Shown here one piece after another: positions 41,047 through 53,550 of a stretch of 64,000 bases of DNA (its first letter is position 1; each line of letters begins with the position of its first letter). Position numbers and translations under genes: made by a program. Under the pieces are notes generated by a model, which saw nothing but the letters and a program-made list of their open reading frames with translations, ran no database searches and had not been told where the DNA came from. The stretch spans positions 16,669,447-16,733,446 of the forward strand of contig BSWB01000005.1 in assembly GCA_033239125.1 (NCBI GenBank). The letters run 5' to 3'. The stretch is from Fagopyrum homotropicum. Taxonomy: Eukaryota > Streptophyta > Magnoliopsida > Caryophyllales > Polygonaceae.

Positions 41047-41150
41047 GAATTTAATATCATTTTCTTTTATTTTAACGATTAAGGTTAGCGGATCGAAATC
41101 CGGTTTACTCGGTATTAAACGGAAGATAAAAAAAAATTCCGGGTATTACA

Positions 41151-41961
41151 GCCACTATAGTTGGTGGACATTATGAGGCGACTAAAAATAGCACAAACTC
41201 AAGATTGAACATGATCTTGGACTATAAATCAACTTCATCAACTACTTCATCGCAATCATCAAGGAAAAAACGCTCTTACTCACAACCTTCGCCATGAACC
41301 CCAACAACAATGTTAAGAGTGAAAAGGATGCTTCACCACCGCAACAAGGTGGTAGTCAACCCAAACCCAGCGAGAACCCGAGGGTTGAAGAATCCATTGG
41401 AGTGGAGGATATAGAAGATATATTTGTGGTGATGGGCTGTGCTAGATGCCATATATATTGTATGGTATCTAAGAAAACCCCAAAGTGTGCACAATGCGGC
41501 TCCACAAACCTAATTTTTATTCCCCCAGCGAAGTAATTGTGTGTTGTACGGCCCTCTTATGAAACGTGGTGCTTCCTTTGTTGCATCATCATTGCTTCCT
41601 AACATCCTTAAAATTTGGGGTCTTTAATTCATATATTTATTTCATGTCACATCTTTTTCGTTGATATATCAAGAAGTGCTATGACACATGATATGTTTAT
41701 CGTTTTAATTATTACTAAAAGTAGTTCTTTGTCATTTGAAATCAAGGACCTTTTTTATTTATAGTTATCATTTGAATCTACATCTATTGTTTATGTTGAG
41801 GTATATCGTCTCAACTAGTTATAATTATAGCGTTTGTGCCCGTGATTATAAATTTGTAGTACCCAAAAACATCACAAGCAAAAGGTAGTATTATCTCGGA
41901 TCTCACCCTAAATAGGTTTGATTTTTATCGAACCGGTCTCAAACCGACTCAACATATTTTC
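41151..41961 (+). repeat. Host tandem unit, copy 2, gene-bearing part
   Basis: From the second GCCAC duplication through the GIR-like gene to TTTTC (41957-41961), the left target duplication of E4. The TATA box is at 41223-41229. Confidence 0.85.
41294..41536 (+). CDS. GIR-like zinc-ribbon small protein, copy 2 (likely ancestral length)
   Basis: A frame of 80 codons with the same N-terminus and zinc-ribbon core as copy 1 (GCARCHIYCM, then PKCAQCGSTNLI), ending IPPAK and TAA. The stop lies a few residues past the conserved core, and the same TAA is still readable out of frame or mutated in the other copies, so this is the best candidate for the original protein. Role by family: a nuclear adaptor for repression of epidermal cell fate genes, inferred from the motif only. 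The solo LTR E3 now ends 143 bp upstream of the ATG, about 70 bp ahead of the TATA box, so expression may be altered. E4 is inserted 425 bp downstream. Confidence 0.65.
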   Translation: MNPNNNVKSEKDASPPQQGGSQPKPSENPRVEESIGVEDIEDIFVVMGCARCHIYCMVSKKTPKCAQCGSTNLIFIPPAK

Positions 41962-42354
41962 TGTAATAACCGGAATTTTTAAACTCCGTTAAACCGGAAT
42001 TTAACCGATTTCCGAAACGTCAATCTTTAATAAATGAGTACATAAATAAATAAATAAAATAAAACGAGTTTAAATGTTATCATTTTATGTGACTTTAAGT
42101 CACATAAAATGATGAAACTTTGTAACCGGAAATAATTTCCGTACCTTTAAAATAAAATAATAATTTACGTATCGCTAAAATAAAATAAGAAATTACCTAA
42201 TACGGAATTTAATTCCGTAATTATTTCTGCAAATTACCTACCGATCCGTACGAGTAACGGGTTCCGTTTCAGCTTATTTCTTAGAGGAAGATTAGGCCCA
42301 TTTTACGAGCCCATCAGCCCATCAGGCCATCAGCCCATCTGCCATCTCCTAAAC
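41962..42354 (+). repeat. 5' LTR of E4, first part
   Basis: TGTAATAACCGG to the TAAAC duplication of E6 (42350-42354). It includes the palindrome ATCATTTTATGTGACTTTAA and its complement (42079-42113; 3' LTR copy 59441-59475). Confidence 0.9.
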
Positions 42355-45300
42355 TGTAACACCCCGAATCCGCGGGACTCGGGGCGCCACGGGTTGGGAC
42401 CTCATAATGGGTCCCGACCCTTAGCCTGACAACAATTTCACCGGATCTTTCAACATGGCACAAATAAAGGCAAAACCGAAATTCCTTTTAATGCAAATGA
42501 TAAGAAAACCCAAAAGAAAACAAACCACGGACTTCAGCCGAAAACAACTACAAAGACCAAATGCCATACATGCGGCATACAATAATACAATACACAAAAC
42601 TCCAAACATGACTCCAAACAAAGCCCTTCCTAAAATGTACGGACCCCGGCTGCCCACCCTTCCGGATCTCTCGGCCGCATTCCTAACCTGCAAGACAATC
42701 TACAACAATCGGTATAAAACCGTTAGCTATATTCAAAGCATTAGAATCAAGGTGAAAGGCACAAACACAAGTAAATCAACATAACACACATTATACATCA
42801 AATCACACAAGTCCGGTTTATTATCTTTTTATTATTAAGTCGTATCCCGTTCTAATTCAACTTCTTTTGTGACACGAGAATCTCCCGAAACTCGCCTCGG
42901 TCCCCACTTACCGCATGGAACGGTGGATGCCTCCGACCGTCTAACCACACGGGCTAGTCGCCAAGAACCTCCTAACTCTACGCAAGAGCTAGACAAGTTG
43001 TCACCGCCCGTTATCATACACTTGGGCCAAATAATATATAAAGGTCGGTAATCCTATTTCCGGTTTAGTTTTTATAAACAATAAAGAATAAACACACACC
43101 ACCAAACACACATCAATGCTAATACAAGGAATACGAGCTAAGTAAGTCCGGAGACTTACCTCGTCACCACACTCAACTCACTACACTCTCACTTCCTTAG
43201 GAGAGGAAGCCCATAACCTGCTCACAAGAAGATAACTATATCAACAACCCACTCACAATAGAAGTCTTAGACTTCTATACAAATGATCTACGCAAGATCA
43301 TTTGACTCTCAATTCTAGGACCGTATCCTAGAATCCCTCATGCTCACATCACACTCAACAGAAGCTAGAAGTCCTAAGACTTTTAAACCTTCGGATCTCG
43401 CAAGATCATAACTTACAACACCACTAGGATACTCTCGTTCTAGTCCACAACCTCAACAATCATACAATCTTAACCCCTAAATTCTCACAAATCAACACAC
43501 ACTTAAAGCCATAAACAACGTCACAAGATAATATTAACTCCTCAAGCTATACAACATTTCACAAACCTCAACCACTCACCTAAGGTTCCGAGCCACTACT
43601 TGGCATTCACTCTAAGTTATACTAGATCCAGCCTAGCATGATACTAATACTGAACGTAACTAAAACGAGGAAGAAGGTACTCACACGAGGCCAAAGGTTG
43701 GAGATGATCTACGGATGCCGAGAAGGGGTTTGATGGCCTTTATCGTGGCGCTTCCGACCCTAGCACCAAACTTAACAAATTTAGCTTATAAGCTAAATTT
43801 GAACGGAATGAATAACATATACAAATCGAAGGAAAACCCCACTTTAAAAACCCGAGTTAAAAACCGTAAATATATATTCCGGGCAAATTGTATAACATCG
43901 TAAACTCAAGGTAAAGCTCGTTTTCAAAGTCAACGTTAAAATCCCGTAATTAAACCTTTGAGCCATAACCCACAATTAATCCATCAAGGGCATAATATAT
44001 ATGGTATATAAGAATATCCCGGCAATTAAAATCCAATGTTAAAAACCGCTAACACATTTTTCTGGGGAAAATTATACCGTTTTAAGAATATGGGTAATAA
44101 TCGGTAATTATATAATTCAGCAGGGGCATAATTGTTTCAATTAGAAAGTTGGGCCAAAATTGCAAATACAAAATATGGGTGACAAATTGCAATTATGTCA
44201 ATTATTAAGGCCCGATTTAAAAAGGGAGAAGGGTTACAACTTCCCCTTCTTCGCTAGGTAAGAGCGCAGGAAAGAGGGATTCACAGGGCGGCGAGGTGAA
44301 GGCAGGGCGATTCGACGGTGGAGCGAGGGCGGCGAGGCAAGGCTAGGGCGAAGGTTGTCCCGGTGAGATTCGGCGGCAGGTCGTCCCTCCTCGCAACAGA
44401 AGGTACCGAGAGCAGGGGAGGAAAAAGGGGCCGCGAATCGCCTGTTGGTGGCTCCAGAAGGGGAGGCGAGGCAGGGCACTTCCGACGGCATTCGACGATG
44501 ACAGCGGCTTCGGTATCCGGCGGGATTCGACGGTGGCAGGGGGCAATTGCTTCCTCCGGCTTCAACAGAGCAACATCCATGGCTTTTCTCCCTCTATTTG
44601 ATGTCTCCTAGCGACAGGAAGAAGGGGTTGCTGTTGAGTGCAAACACAGAAGGGAGGAGCAAGGTGAGGTTCAGGAGGAGCAGGGCGGCGGCAAGGCGTC
44701 CCAATCTTGTGGCAATTGTTGCTCCTTGGCGGCAGGGAGGACAAAGAAGAGAGAGAACGCCATTGGTGAGGCGGAACCTGGCGGAGAAGATTTGGGTAGC
44801 ACATTCCAGTGTGGAGGGTGGTTTCTTTTGTCCAGGTGGGAGTCGTACCAGCGAGAACGGCAAGAGTCCCCGGCGAGGGACCTCTTCATTGACTCTGGTG
44901 GTTAGAAAGAGGCAAGCAGAGGGTTGGAGGCTAGAAAGTAATAGAGAGTGTGGTGGTGAGGTAGTTCGGCGAGAAGTTGCTCCCTCTTAGCTGCTGGTGA
45001 GGTCTGAAGGTCTAGACAAGGACGAGGGTGAGAAAAGGAGTAGTTGAGGGGTCGAGGGGTCGGGTTCGCTAGGACTGCAGTGTAGGGCGGCAAGTTTAGC
45101 AATCTCAGCAAGGCAAAAAGAAAAAGAAAAAAAAAATAGAATTAAGAGAAAGGGGTAAGAGTGAATCCGATTCACAAGCATCTATAACGGGATTTCCAAA
45201 TCGGAAGACTTTTCCGACTTTTTCAAAAAATAATAATACGGATGTACGTGAACGTATCAAAAATATAATATACTCGGAAAATATATTTTACGTCGGAAAA

Positions 45301-45388
45301 ACACTCTTTTAAAAAGATTTAAGTTAAAAGATATCGATAAAAGCCGGAAAATAAATATGTCGAACGCGCCTAAAATTGGGGCGTTACA
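42355..45388 (-). repeat. 3' LTR of E6
   Basis: In plus orientation: the shared terminal block (42355-42430), the GTAAGTCC palindrome (43137-43161), an AT-rich middle, then a GC-rich island (about 44230-45080) where many overlapping frames on both strands are composition artefacts. It ends GGGGCGTTACA. Confidence 0.9.
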
Positions 45389-45425
45389 TCACATCCCCCT
45401 AAAAACAAGTTTCGTCCCGAAACTT
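45389..45425 (-). other. PPT-proximal palindrome and polypurine tract (E6)
   Basis: The minus strand reads AAGTTTCGGGACGAAACTT (45407-45425), then TTTTTAGGGGGATGTGA next to the LTR. Confidence 0.8.
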
Positions 45426-45639
45426 ACTATGCGTCGAACTTCTCGGTCCCTAAGGCCGAGGTATGAACTCTCAACTAAGAAGGCTGAAACCTTCTAATAT
45501 AACACATCATCTACTTAAACTACCACCGCAAGATAAATCAGGTCATATAGCACATTCTTGCACACGGTACAAACTACACATAACATCACACATGCACATA
45601 ACCTAACCTAAGGAAAAACTAGGTCTAACTCATCAATTC

Positions 45640-46640
45640 TATCGATACTACTAACTCAGCGTAATTCTCAACCAAATATATTTCCCCCGTCTTCTAGTTA
45701 GCCTCATTGGTTCCTCGTCTGCCACTAGATCATCACAACGGACCACATGTCTCGAGTCATGTATGTACTCCTTCGACTGATACACATGAAACACCGGGTG
45801 GCAACGCCAACTTGTAAGGCACTTATCCAAATCGCGCTAAAATCTCAAAAAGGTCCGATATATCGGAAGCTCAACTTCCTTCTCGGGTCTTACTCAATAC
45901 AACATTTCCATTATGTTTCTTCTTTGCTTGTTTCTAACAAAGAAGATCGAACTCCAATTCACACCATTGGCTTTGGTTCTTGTCAAAACAAACTTAGATG
46001 TTACATTTCCTCGACACTCAATCAAGACCTTGTCTTGGAGAGTCACTTGTTCATTTCAACCATCATACTTTGAGGAAATTTCGAAGCGGTCGCACCAATG
46101 AATCTCCTTTTAACTCTTAACAACTCGAATGTCAATTTCCGTCACTCTCAAACTTCTTTGTCTTCCGAAGTAGGTTAGCGATAGATGGTGTTACTTTGGA
46201 GATTATCCCTACAAATCCGGTAACGACCAGCAAATCCAAGAAAACTTATAACTTCTTCTACATCCTTCGGGGGTTGTCATCCCGAGACAACTTGTCATAC
46301 AACTTCTCTCTTCTTCGAGAATAGACCAAAATATCTTATAGGGGGCATTAGTACGCCCAAATGAAACCACCACAGGCTCATGGGGACCATACCTTGTACG
46401 GACTGCCGTATTTGCAATAGCCTGATCTCGAATTTCTCTATTGGTGGCAATCACGCCTTAAATCATTCTTAGAAAAGATTACCGACCCTCGCGACCAATC
46501 AACTAGATCATCCCTTCGTGGTAAGGGATACCTGCCCTTTACCATAATCTTGCTCGATTCACGGTAATCAATGTACAAACGGTGATGACCATCTCCCTTT
46601 TCGCAAACGGGTATTTTCCATAATAACTTCAAATCAAGAG
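45640..46640 (-). pseudogene. Fragments of pol in E6 (RT and integrase tail)
   Basis: At 46438-46632 the minus strand gives RLYIDYRES, GRYPLPRRDDL and VIFSKNDLR, the start of a Ty3/gypsy RT palm. At about 46350-46430 it gives TAVRTRYGPHEP and SFGRTNAP, the next RT block. Near 45650-45800 another frame gives VFHVYQSKEYIHDSRHVV and a following DLVADEEP, the integrase C-terminal end. RT and integrase tail are only about 0.6 kb apart, so most of RT, RNase H and the integrase core are deleted. No gag or protease is recognised. Confidence 0.7.
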
Positions 46641-49639
46641 TTTAAGATATATTCCCAAATGAACTTTAAATCAAGAGTTCAAGATAACATTCGGAGTTTT
46701 TTATAGCATTTCACTAATTCTAATGAACTCCTTTTAATAAGTTCTTGCAATTGCTCCTTCACTTGCTTCCACAACTCATGTCTCTTCACAAGCATCATTC
46801 ATACAAGGCCTTAGATATCGGAATTTAGTCAAGCTTGACCTTAGTGGAAAAATCCACATTCTGACGTATTAGAATCCGTGATATCATATCTCGGTCTTTG
46901 TATTTTCCTTTTTCGTCCCATAACATCAGACTGACACAACCTTGTCTTAAAACTTGACAAGTGTTCATATATTAATGATCTACCCCAATCTGTTGGAGCA
47001 ACATCCTTTAAACACGTGAATTGCTCCTTCTCCGGTTATAACAATGACCGTTTTCTTTCAAAGATTCGTCTTTTCTTGAATTGGAAAAAAAAATTTTGCT
47101 TGAGTCTTCTGACTCTTGTGGCCTTATTTAAGTATTCCTTTAACTTAATCTCATATTCCTTATTTGATGGAATGATTGTAACAATATTTTAAGGCTTCTC
47201 ACTTTTGTGCAAGCATAAGGGTCCAATTTGTTGGACTTAACCGTGCTTCGAAACATATGACCTTATCTTCTTCACTTTACGCGACATCCCAACATATGGG
47301 AGGAGCTCTTCGTATTCTATGTAAGCTTTCACCATAAACATCCTTTCTTCAAGTAGGTGTAGGAATTTATACTTCACTTTCCTTATGTAACGTCGATCCG
47401 ACGGTAGAGGTTCTAACCTCCACCTTCCACATACTTTTTGTACATCTCTTGTCGACAACAACTTCAAAACTTCGGTCTTCTCTTACTCTTGTTTGTCACC
47501 TTATTCATCTCTTGGTATTCCATGAACAACTTCACAACCGTACCACCATGCTCCGTGGAGAACGCTAGGCGGAATTTCTCCAACCACTATCACAGAAAGA
47601 TCCACTCATTACTTCACCAAGCACTAACATCCTAAACTCTAAGCTTGCAGCGCTACTATAATCCAAGCTCCCCGTTTCGTGCCATCTCTACCATGGCTTC
47701 TCCGTGTGAGTCACGAAACTTTGACTTAGCTTTTGCTCACAAAAACATAACATCCGTAACATTAGAACAAACATACCATGCATCCCCTTTATGTATTCCC
47801 CTTTACGCACAACAACAATTGAAGCCTCCCATTCCTCTTGGTTCTTCTAGTTTTCTTCACCCTAATCAAACTTTCAAAGTTCTGATCCGTGGCATTCCCC
47901 CATACGCCAATCTCATGACCTAGGAAGGTCGCGTAGGATCGTTACAATCACTCCTCGGAGGTCTGGTTATATCTACTTGCTTGAACTCGTTCAATATTAT
48001 TTGATTTAAGACAAATGCGCGTCCATTGATGTACCTCCTTACAATTGACATTGATCCACCGCAAATACTCCAAGCTCTTATTCCCGATCCTATATGTTCC
48101 CATATTCTTGTTTTCTCTTCCCATGTACACACCTCAATAGACAACCTGCACTTGTGCGTTCTCAGTTGTCACCGATTAACTTGTATCTGACATTTTCCGA
48201 AGTTAACGACTTACCCTCCTACCATACTTCCATGCTACCATACTCTTGAAAGGATACCCTCTCGGAGTACTTTGTATTAACTTCACTAGCTCATTTTACT
48301 CTACTTCAACTCCGTTAGCTCTTTCTACGCTCCTCTCTTCCTTCCGCTTCTGTAAGATAACCATACCTACCCAGCTCTCTCGGGTCATACATCGCACCTT
48401 TATAGGCTTACCCACTCTTCATAATGTTTTGCAAATGTACTCCACAAATATTCTGACATTAATTATCCTCCACTCGCATCCTTCTTGGTTGATAACTTAA
48501 GTTCTTCCATCCAGCTCCTTGTTTCCTCTTTCATCCTCTGAAGAATCATCATCCTCACACACTTCCTCCTTCTTGGCGTTTCTTAGCCTTATCATTATAA
48601 CGGAAACCGGTCAACTCCACGTGAATCCCCACCTTGTACTTCTTCCCATAACTCTTGTAATATTGACACTTCACTTATCGGTACCTCGTGAGTTTAACTT
48701 ATGGTATTTTATATCTTTAGCAAATTGATCGATCACTCTTCTCGTCTTGACTCCAATGCTTAGGAGCGTGTAAGGAGAGCTTCACATCTTAATGGCATAC
48801 CACCTTTAATCTTGTTAGAATGTATCCATCTCCTTCTCGATTCGCATCTTAGTTGTCCACGCGTCTTCTTGAAGAACTTAAGTTCGTTATCTCCATTGGT
48901 CTCGTCGTCGTTCGATCATGGCTTCTTTAGAACCGCTTCTACATTTTAATGTTGCTCCATTTTCTTGTATCGCTTCCATCTTGATTCCTCTTAAGTTGTC
49001 TCGAATTTTCCTCCCACTAGTTCGTCTTTCGTTTATGTCATCTCTAATCCTCCTTTTCGACATCCTTTTAAAGGAATGCGAGAAACGTCATGGTATTCGT
49101 CCGAACGTAACGCTCAAACTCGATACTTGAGCTTATTCCTCATCGTATGAACGTTATCCCATGCCAACAATATCGTCCTAAAGGTGATGATATGTCACTG
49201 TCATCTTTTCTATAAGGACTCATACATCTATGTGCTACTATATATAAGAAGAATCCACATAAACAATTATATAGGTTCTATGTCCATAGCACTACTAATA
49301 TGCCAAATCTAGAAAATACATTACAACAATACAAGGTTCAAAAGCTAATAAGATCATATCATACCACATATATAAGCATATATCAATATAAGGTCATGCT
49401 ACTACTATACATCACAAGTCCATCACACATAACTACAATCCACATATATTATACATATCTACATATATATCAAGTCCAATAAACTAAGTTGCCGAGATCG
49501 CGGAAGGAGTGGTGGTCTGTACATTCTACCCCGACTCATGCATGTGATTTTTAAAACGAAAAGTCAGAACCCGTGTGGGTTCTGTTTATTCCTCATTCAG
49601 CCTTAAGAAGATTGCGAGTGCCATTGTTGTCAACCTAGG
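46641..49639. other. Unrecognised interior of E6
   Basis: No frame longer than about 100 codons and no domain I can name on either strand. By position it should derive from gag, protease and the 5' leader. Confidence 0.5.
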
Positions 49640-49651
49640 GCTCTGATACCA
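49640..49651 (-). other. Primer binding site, tRNA-iMet type (E6)
   Basis: The minus strand reads TGGTATCAGAGC, four bases from the 5' LTR edge at 49656. Confidence 0.85.
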
Positions 49652-49655
49652 CTTT

Positions 49656-52600
49656 TGTAACACCCCGAATCCGCGGGACTCGGGGCGCCACGGGTTGGGA
49701 CCTCACAATGGGTCCCGACCCTTAGCCTGACAACAATTTCACCGGATCTTTCAACATGGCACAAATAAACGCAAAACTGAAATTCCTTTTAATGCAAATG
49801 ATAAGAAAACCCAAAAGAAAACAAACCACAGACTTCAGCCGAAAACAACTACAAAGACCAAACGCCATACATGCGGCATACAATAATACAATACACAAAA
49901 CTCCAAACATGACTCCAAACAAAGCCCTTCCTAAAATGTACGGACCCCGGCTGCCCACCCTTCCGGATCTCTCGGCCGCATTCCTAACCTGCAAGACAAT
50001 CTACAACAATCGGTATAAAACCGTTAGCTATATTCAAAGCATTAGAATCAAGGTGAAAGGCACAAACACAAGTAAATCAACATAACACACATTATACATC
50101 AAATCACACAAGTCCGGTTTATTATCTTTTTATTATTAAGTCGTATCCCGTTCTAATTCAACTTCTTTTGTGACACGAGAATCTCCCGAAACTCGCCTCG
50201 GTCCCCACTTACCGCATGGAACGGTGGATGCCTCCGACCGTCTAACCACACGGGCTAGTCGCCAAGAACCTCCTAACTCTACGCAAGAGCTAGACAAGTT
50301 GTCACCGCCCGTTATCATACACTTGGGCCAAATAATATATAAAGGTCGGTAATCCTATTTCCGGTTTAGTTGTTATAAACAATAAAGAATAAACACACAC
50401 CACCAAACACACATCAATGCTAATACAAGGAATACGAGCTAAGTAAGTCCGGAGACTTACCTCGTCACCACACTCAACTCACTACACTCTCACTTCCTTA
50501 GGAGAGGAAGCCCATAACCTGCTCACAAGAAGATAACTATATCAACAACCCACTCACAATAGAAGTCTTAGACTTCTATACAAATGATATACGCAGGATC
50601 ATTTGACTCTCAATTCTAGGACCGTATCCTAGAATCCCTCATGCTCACATCACACTCAACAGAAGCTAGAAGTCCTAAGACTTCTAAACCTTCGGATCTC
50701 GCAAGATCATAACTTACAACACCACTAGGATACTCTCGTTCTAGTCCACAACCTCAACAATCATACAATCTCAACCCCTAAATTCTCACAAATCAACACA
50801 CACTTAAAGCCATAAACAACGTCACAAGATAATATTAACTCCTCAAGCTATACAACATTTCACAAACCTCAACCACTCACCTAAGGTTCCGAGCCACTAC
50901 TTGGCATTCACTCTAAGTTATACTAGATCCAGCCTAGCATGATACTAATACTGAACGTAACTAAAACGAGGAAGAAGGTACTCACACGAGGCCGAAGGTT
51001 GGAGATGATCTACGGATGCCGAGAAGGGGTTTGATGGTCTTTATCGTGGCGCTTCCGACCCTAGCACCAAACTAAACAAATTTAGCTTATAAGCTAAATT
51101 TGAACGGAATGAATAACATATACAAATCGAAGGAAAACCCCACTTTAAAAACCCGAGTTAAAAACCGTAAATATATATTCCGGGCAAATTGTATAACATC
51201 GTAAACTCAAGGTAAAGCTCGTTTTCAAAGTCAACGTTAAAATCCCGTAATTAAACCTTTGAGCCATAACCCACAATTAATCCATCAAGGGCATAATATA
51301 TATGGTATATAAGAATATCCCGGCAATTAAAATTCAATGTTAAAAACCGCTAACACATTTTTCCGGGGAAAATTATACCGTTTTAAGAATATGGGTAATA
51401 ATCGGTAATTATATAATTCAGCAGGGGCATAATTGTTTCAATTAGAAAGTTGGGCCAAAATTGCAAATACAAAATATGGGTGACAAATTGCAATTATGTC
51501 AATTATTAAGGCCCGATTTAAAAAGGGAGAAGGGTTACAACTTCCCCTTCTTCGCTAGGTAAGAGCGCAGGAAAGAGGGATTCACAGGGCGGCGAGGTGA
51601 AGGCAGGGCGATGCGACGGTGGAGCGAGGGCGGCGAGGCAAGGCTAGGGCGAAGGTTGTCCCGGTGAGATTCGGCGGCAGGTCGTCCCTCCTCGCAACAG
51701 AAGGTACCGAGAGCAGGGGAGGAAAAAGGGGCCGCGAATCGCCTGTTGGTGGCTCCAGAAGGGGAGGCGAGGCAGGGCACTTCCGACGGCATTCGACGAT
51801 GACATCGGCTTCGGTATCCAGCGGGATTCGACGGTGGCAGGGGGCAATTGCTTCCTCCGGCTTCAACAGGGCAACATCCATGGCTTTTCTCCCTCTATTT
51901 GATGTCTCCTGGCGACAGGAAGAAGGGGTTGCTGTTGAGTGCAAACACAGAAGGGAGGAGCAAGGTGAGGTTCAGGAGGAGCAGGGCGGCGGCAAGGCGT
52001 CCCAATCTTGTGGCAATTGTTGCTCCTTGGCGGCAGGGAGGACAAAGAAGAGAGAGAACGCCGTTGGTGAGGCGGAACCTGGCGGAGAAGATTTGGGTAG
52101 CACATTCCTGTGTGGAGGGTGGTTTCTTTTTTCCTAGTGGGAGTCGTACCAGCGAGAACGGCAAGAGTCCCCGGCGAGGGACCTCTTCATTGACTCTGGT
52201 GGTTAGAAAGAGGCAAGCAGAGGGTTGGAGGCTAGAAAGTAATAGAGAGTGTGGTGGTGAGGTAGTTCGGCGAGAAGTTGCTCCCTCTTAGCTGCTGGTG
52301 AGGTCTGAAGGTCTAGACAAGGACGAGGGTGAGAAAAGGAGTAGTTGAGGGGTCGAGGGGTCGGGTTCGCTAGGACTGCAGTGTAGGGCGGCAAGTTTAG
52401 CAATCTCAGCAAGGCAAAAAGAAAAAGAAAAAAAAAATAGAATCAAGAGAAAGGGGTAAGAGTGAATCCGATTCACAAGCATCTATAACGGGATTTCCAA
52501 ATCGGAAGACTTTTCCGACTTTTTCAAAAAATAATAATACGGATGTACGTGAACGTATCAAAAATATAATATACTCAGAAAATATATTTTACGTCGGAAA

Positions 52601-52689
52601 AACACTCTTTTAAAAAGATTTAAGTTAAAAGATATCGATAAAAGCCGGAAAATAAATATGTCGAACGCGCCTAAAATTGAGGCGTTACA
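49656..52689 (-). repeat. 5' LTR of E6
   Basis: Same length as its partner, with scattered single-base differences and no gaps noticed. Confidence 0.9.
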
Positions 52690-52694
52690 TAAAC

Positions 52695-53496
52695 TAATCC
52701 TAACCTTAAATTAATTAAGTTAACCTAAACCTATTCTAAACAGTGGCTGCCGCTTTTCCTCTACTGCCTTACCTCCGCTACTTCTCTTCCGCTTCAACAG
52801 AAGATGCGCCGCACCGCTGCTGCCTTCAACCGGAGACACCGGACGAGCCGCCACTGCGCCGCACTAGTCGACCGTCCAACCGCCGCCGGAGCCTGGTAAG
52901 CCCGCCGCCTTCTCCCTCCTCGCCACTCTTCTTCTCGACTTTAGTTGTGTTAACCTTCACCGCGCCGCCTCTCTTCGGCCAGCAGGGACCACCACCGCGC
53001 CGTCTCTCTTCGGCCCTGCAGCAGCACCAGAACCACCACCGAGCCCTGCTGCTTCCTCTGGCGACCCTTGCTGCGTTGAACCAGCCTGCGCCGAGAAGAA
53101 CGAACTGGAACCAAGAGCCGCCGGCCTTGTCGACAACCAAGAGCGCCGCCGCCTGGAGCCAGTCGAGCCAGTAGAGCAGCAACGTTTGGGCTCGTTTCCG
53201 CCATTTCCGTCGACCACCGGTGATGCCGCGGCAGAAGCCTCCCTCCTCCGTTGCAGTGGTGAGTCCGCCTCCCTTCACTCTCCTTCCCTTTCCGCCTTCT
53301 GTATTCGAGTGGTAACCAGTGAAGGCCATCGTTGCAACTGCTGCAGTGTTAAGCCGGTTGTGTAGTACACCGTGAGGGAGAGCACACTCGATCCAGCTAC
53401 GAGCGTGGTCCGGGATACCTGCTACACTCGACAACCGACTGAAGACGGACCTGCAGCACAATCAGGGAGAGGTGAGTCCAATTCATGCGCTACTGC

Positions 53497-53550
<54 letters not shown>

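Larger units (their letters stand above)
27406..41150 (-). mobile_element. E3: solo LTR, split by E5
   Basis: The LTR parts 27406-28529 and 38853-41150 together make one 3.4-kb LTR in minus orientation with no internal region. It is flanked by GCCAC on both sides (27401-27405, 41151-41155), while copies 1 and 3 show the empty site CGAAGCCACTATAG. A lone LTR with a target duplication is the usual product of recombination between two LTRs of one element. Confidence 0.88.
42355..52689 (-). mobile_element. E6: chromovirus (Tekay/Del-like), decayed, nested in the E4 LTR
   Basis: Both LTRs are 3,034 bp (42355-45388, 49656-52689). The target duplication is TAAAC (42350-42354, 52690-52694; empty site in the E4 3' LTR near 59705). 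On the minus strand the primer site follows the right LTR and the polypurine tract precedes the left one. The 4.3-kb interior keeps only fragments of pol. LTR differences are few by eye, so the insertion is recent and younger than E4. Confidence 0.9.

Noticed and set aside
44230..45180. Many frames of 60-150 codons on both strands, repeated at 51535-52482
   Set aside because: GC-rich LTR island of E6; several overlapping frames in both directions indicate composition, not genes.
52743..53174. 143-codon Pro/Ser-rich frame, similar at 59757-60206
   Set aside because: No ATG (GTG start), within E4 LTRs, and the two copies diverge at the deletion point rather than ending at a shared stop.
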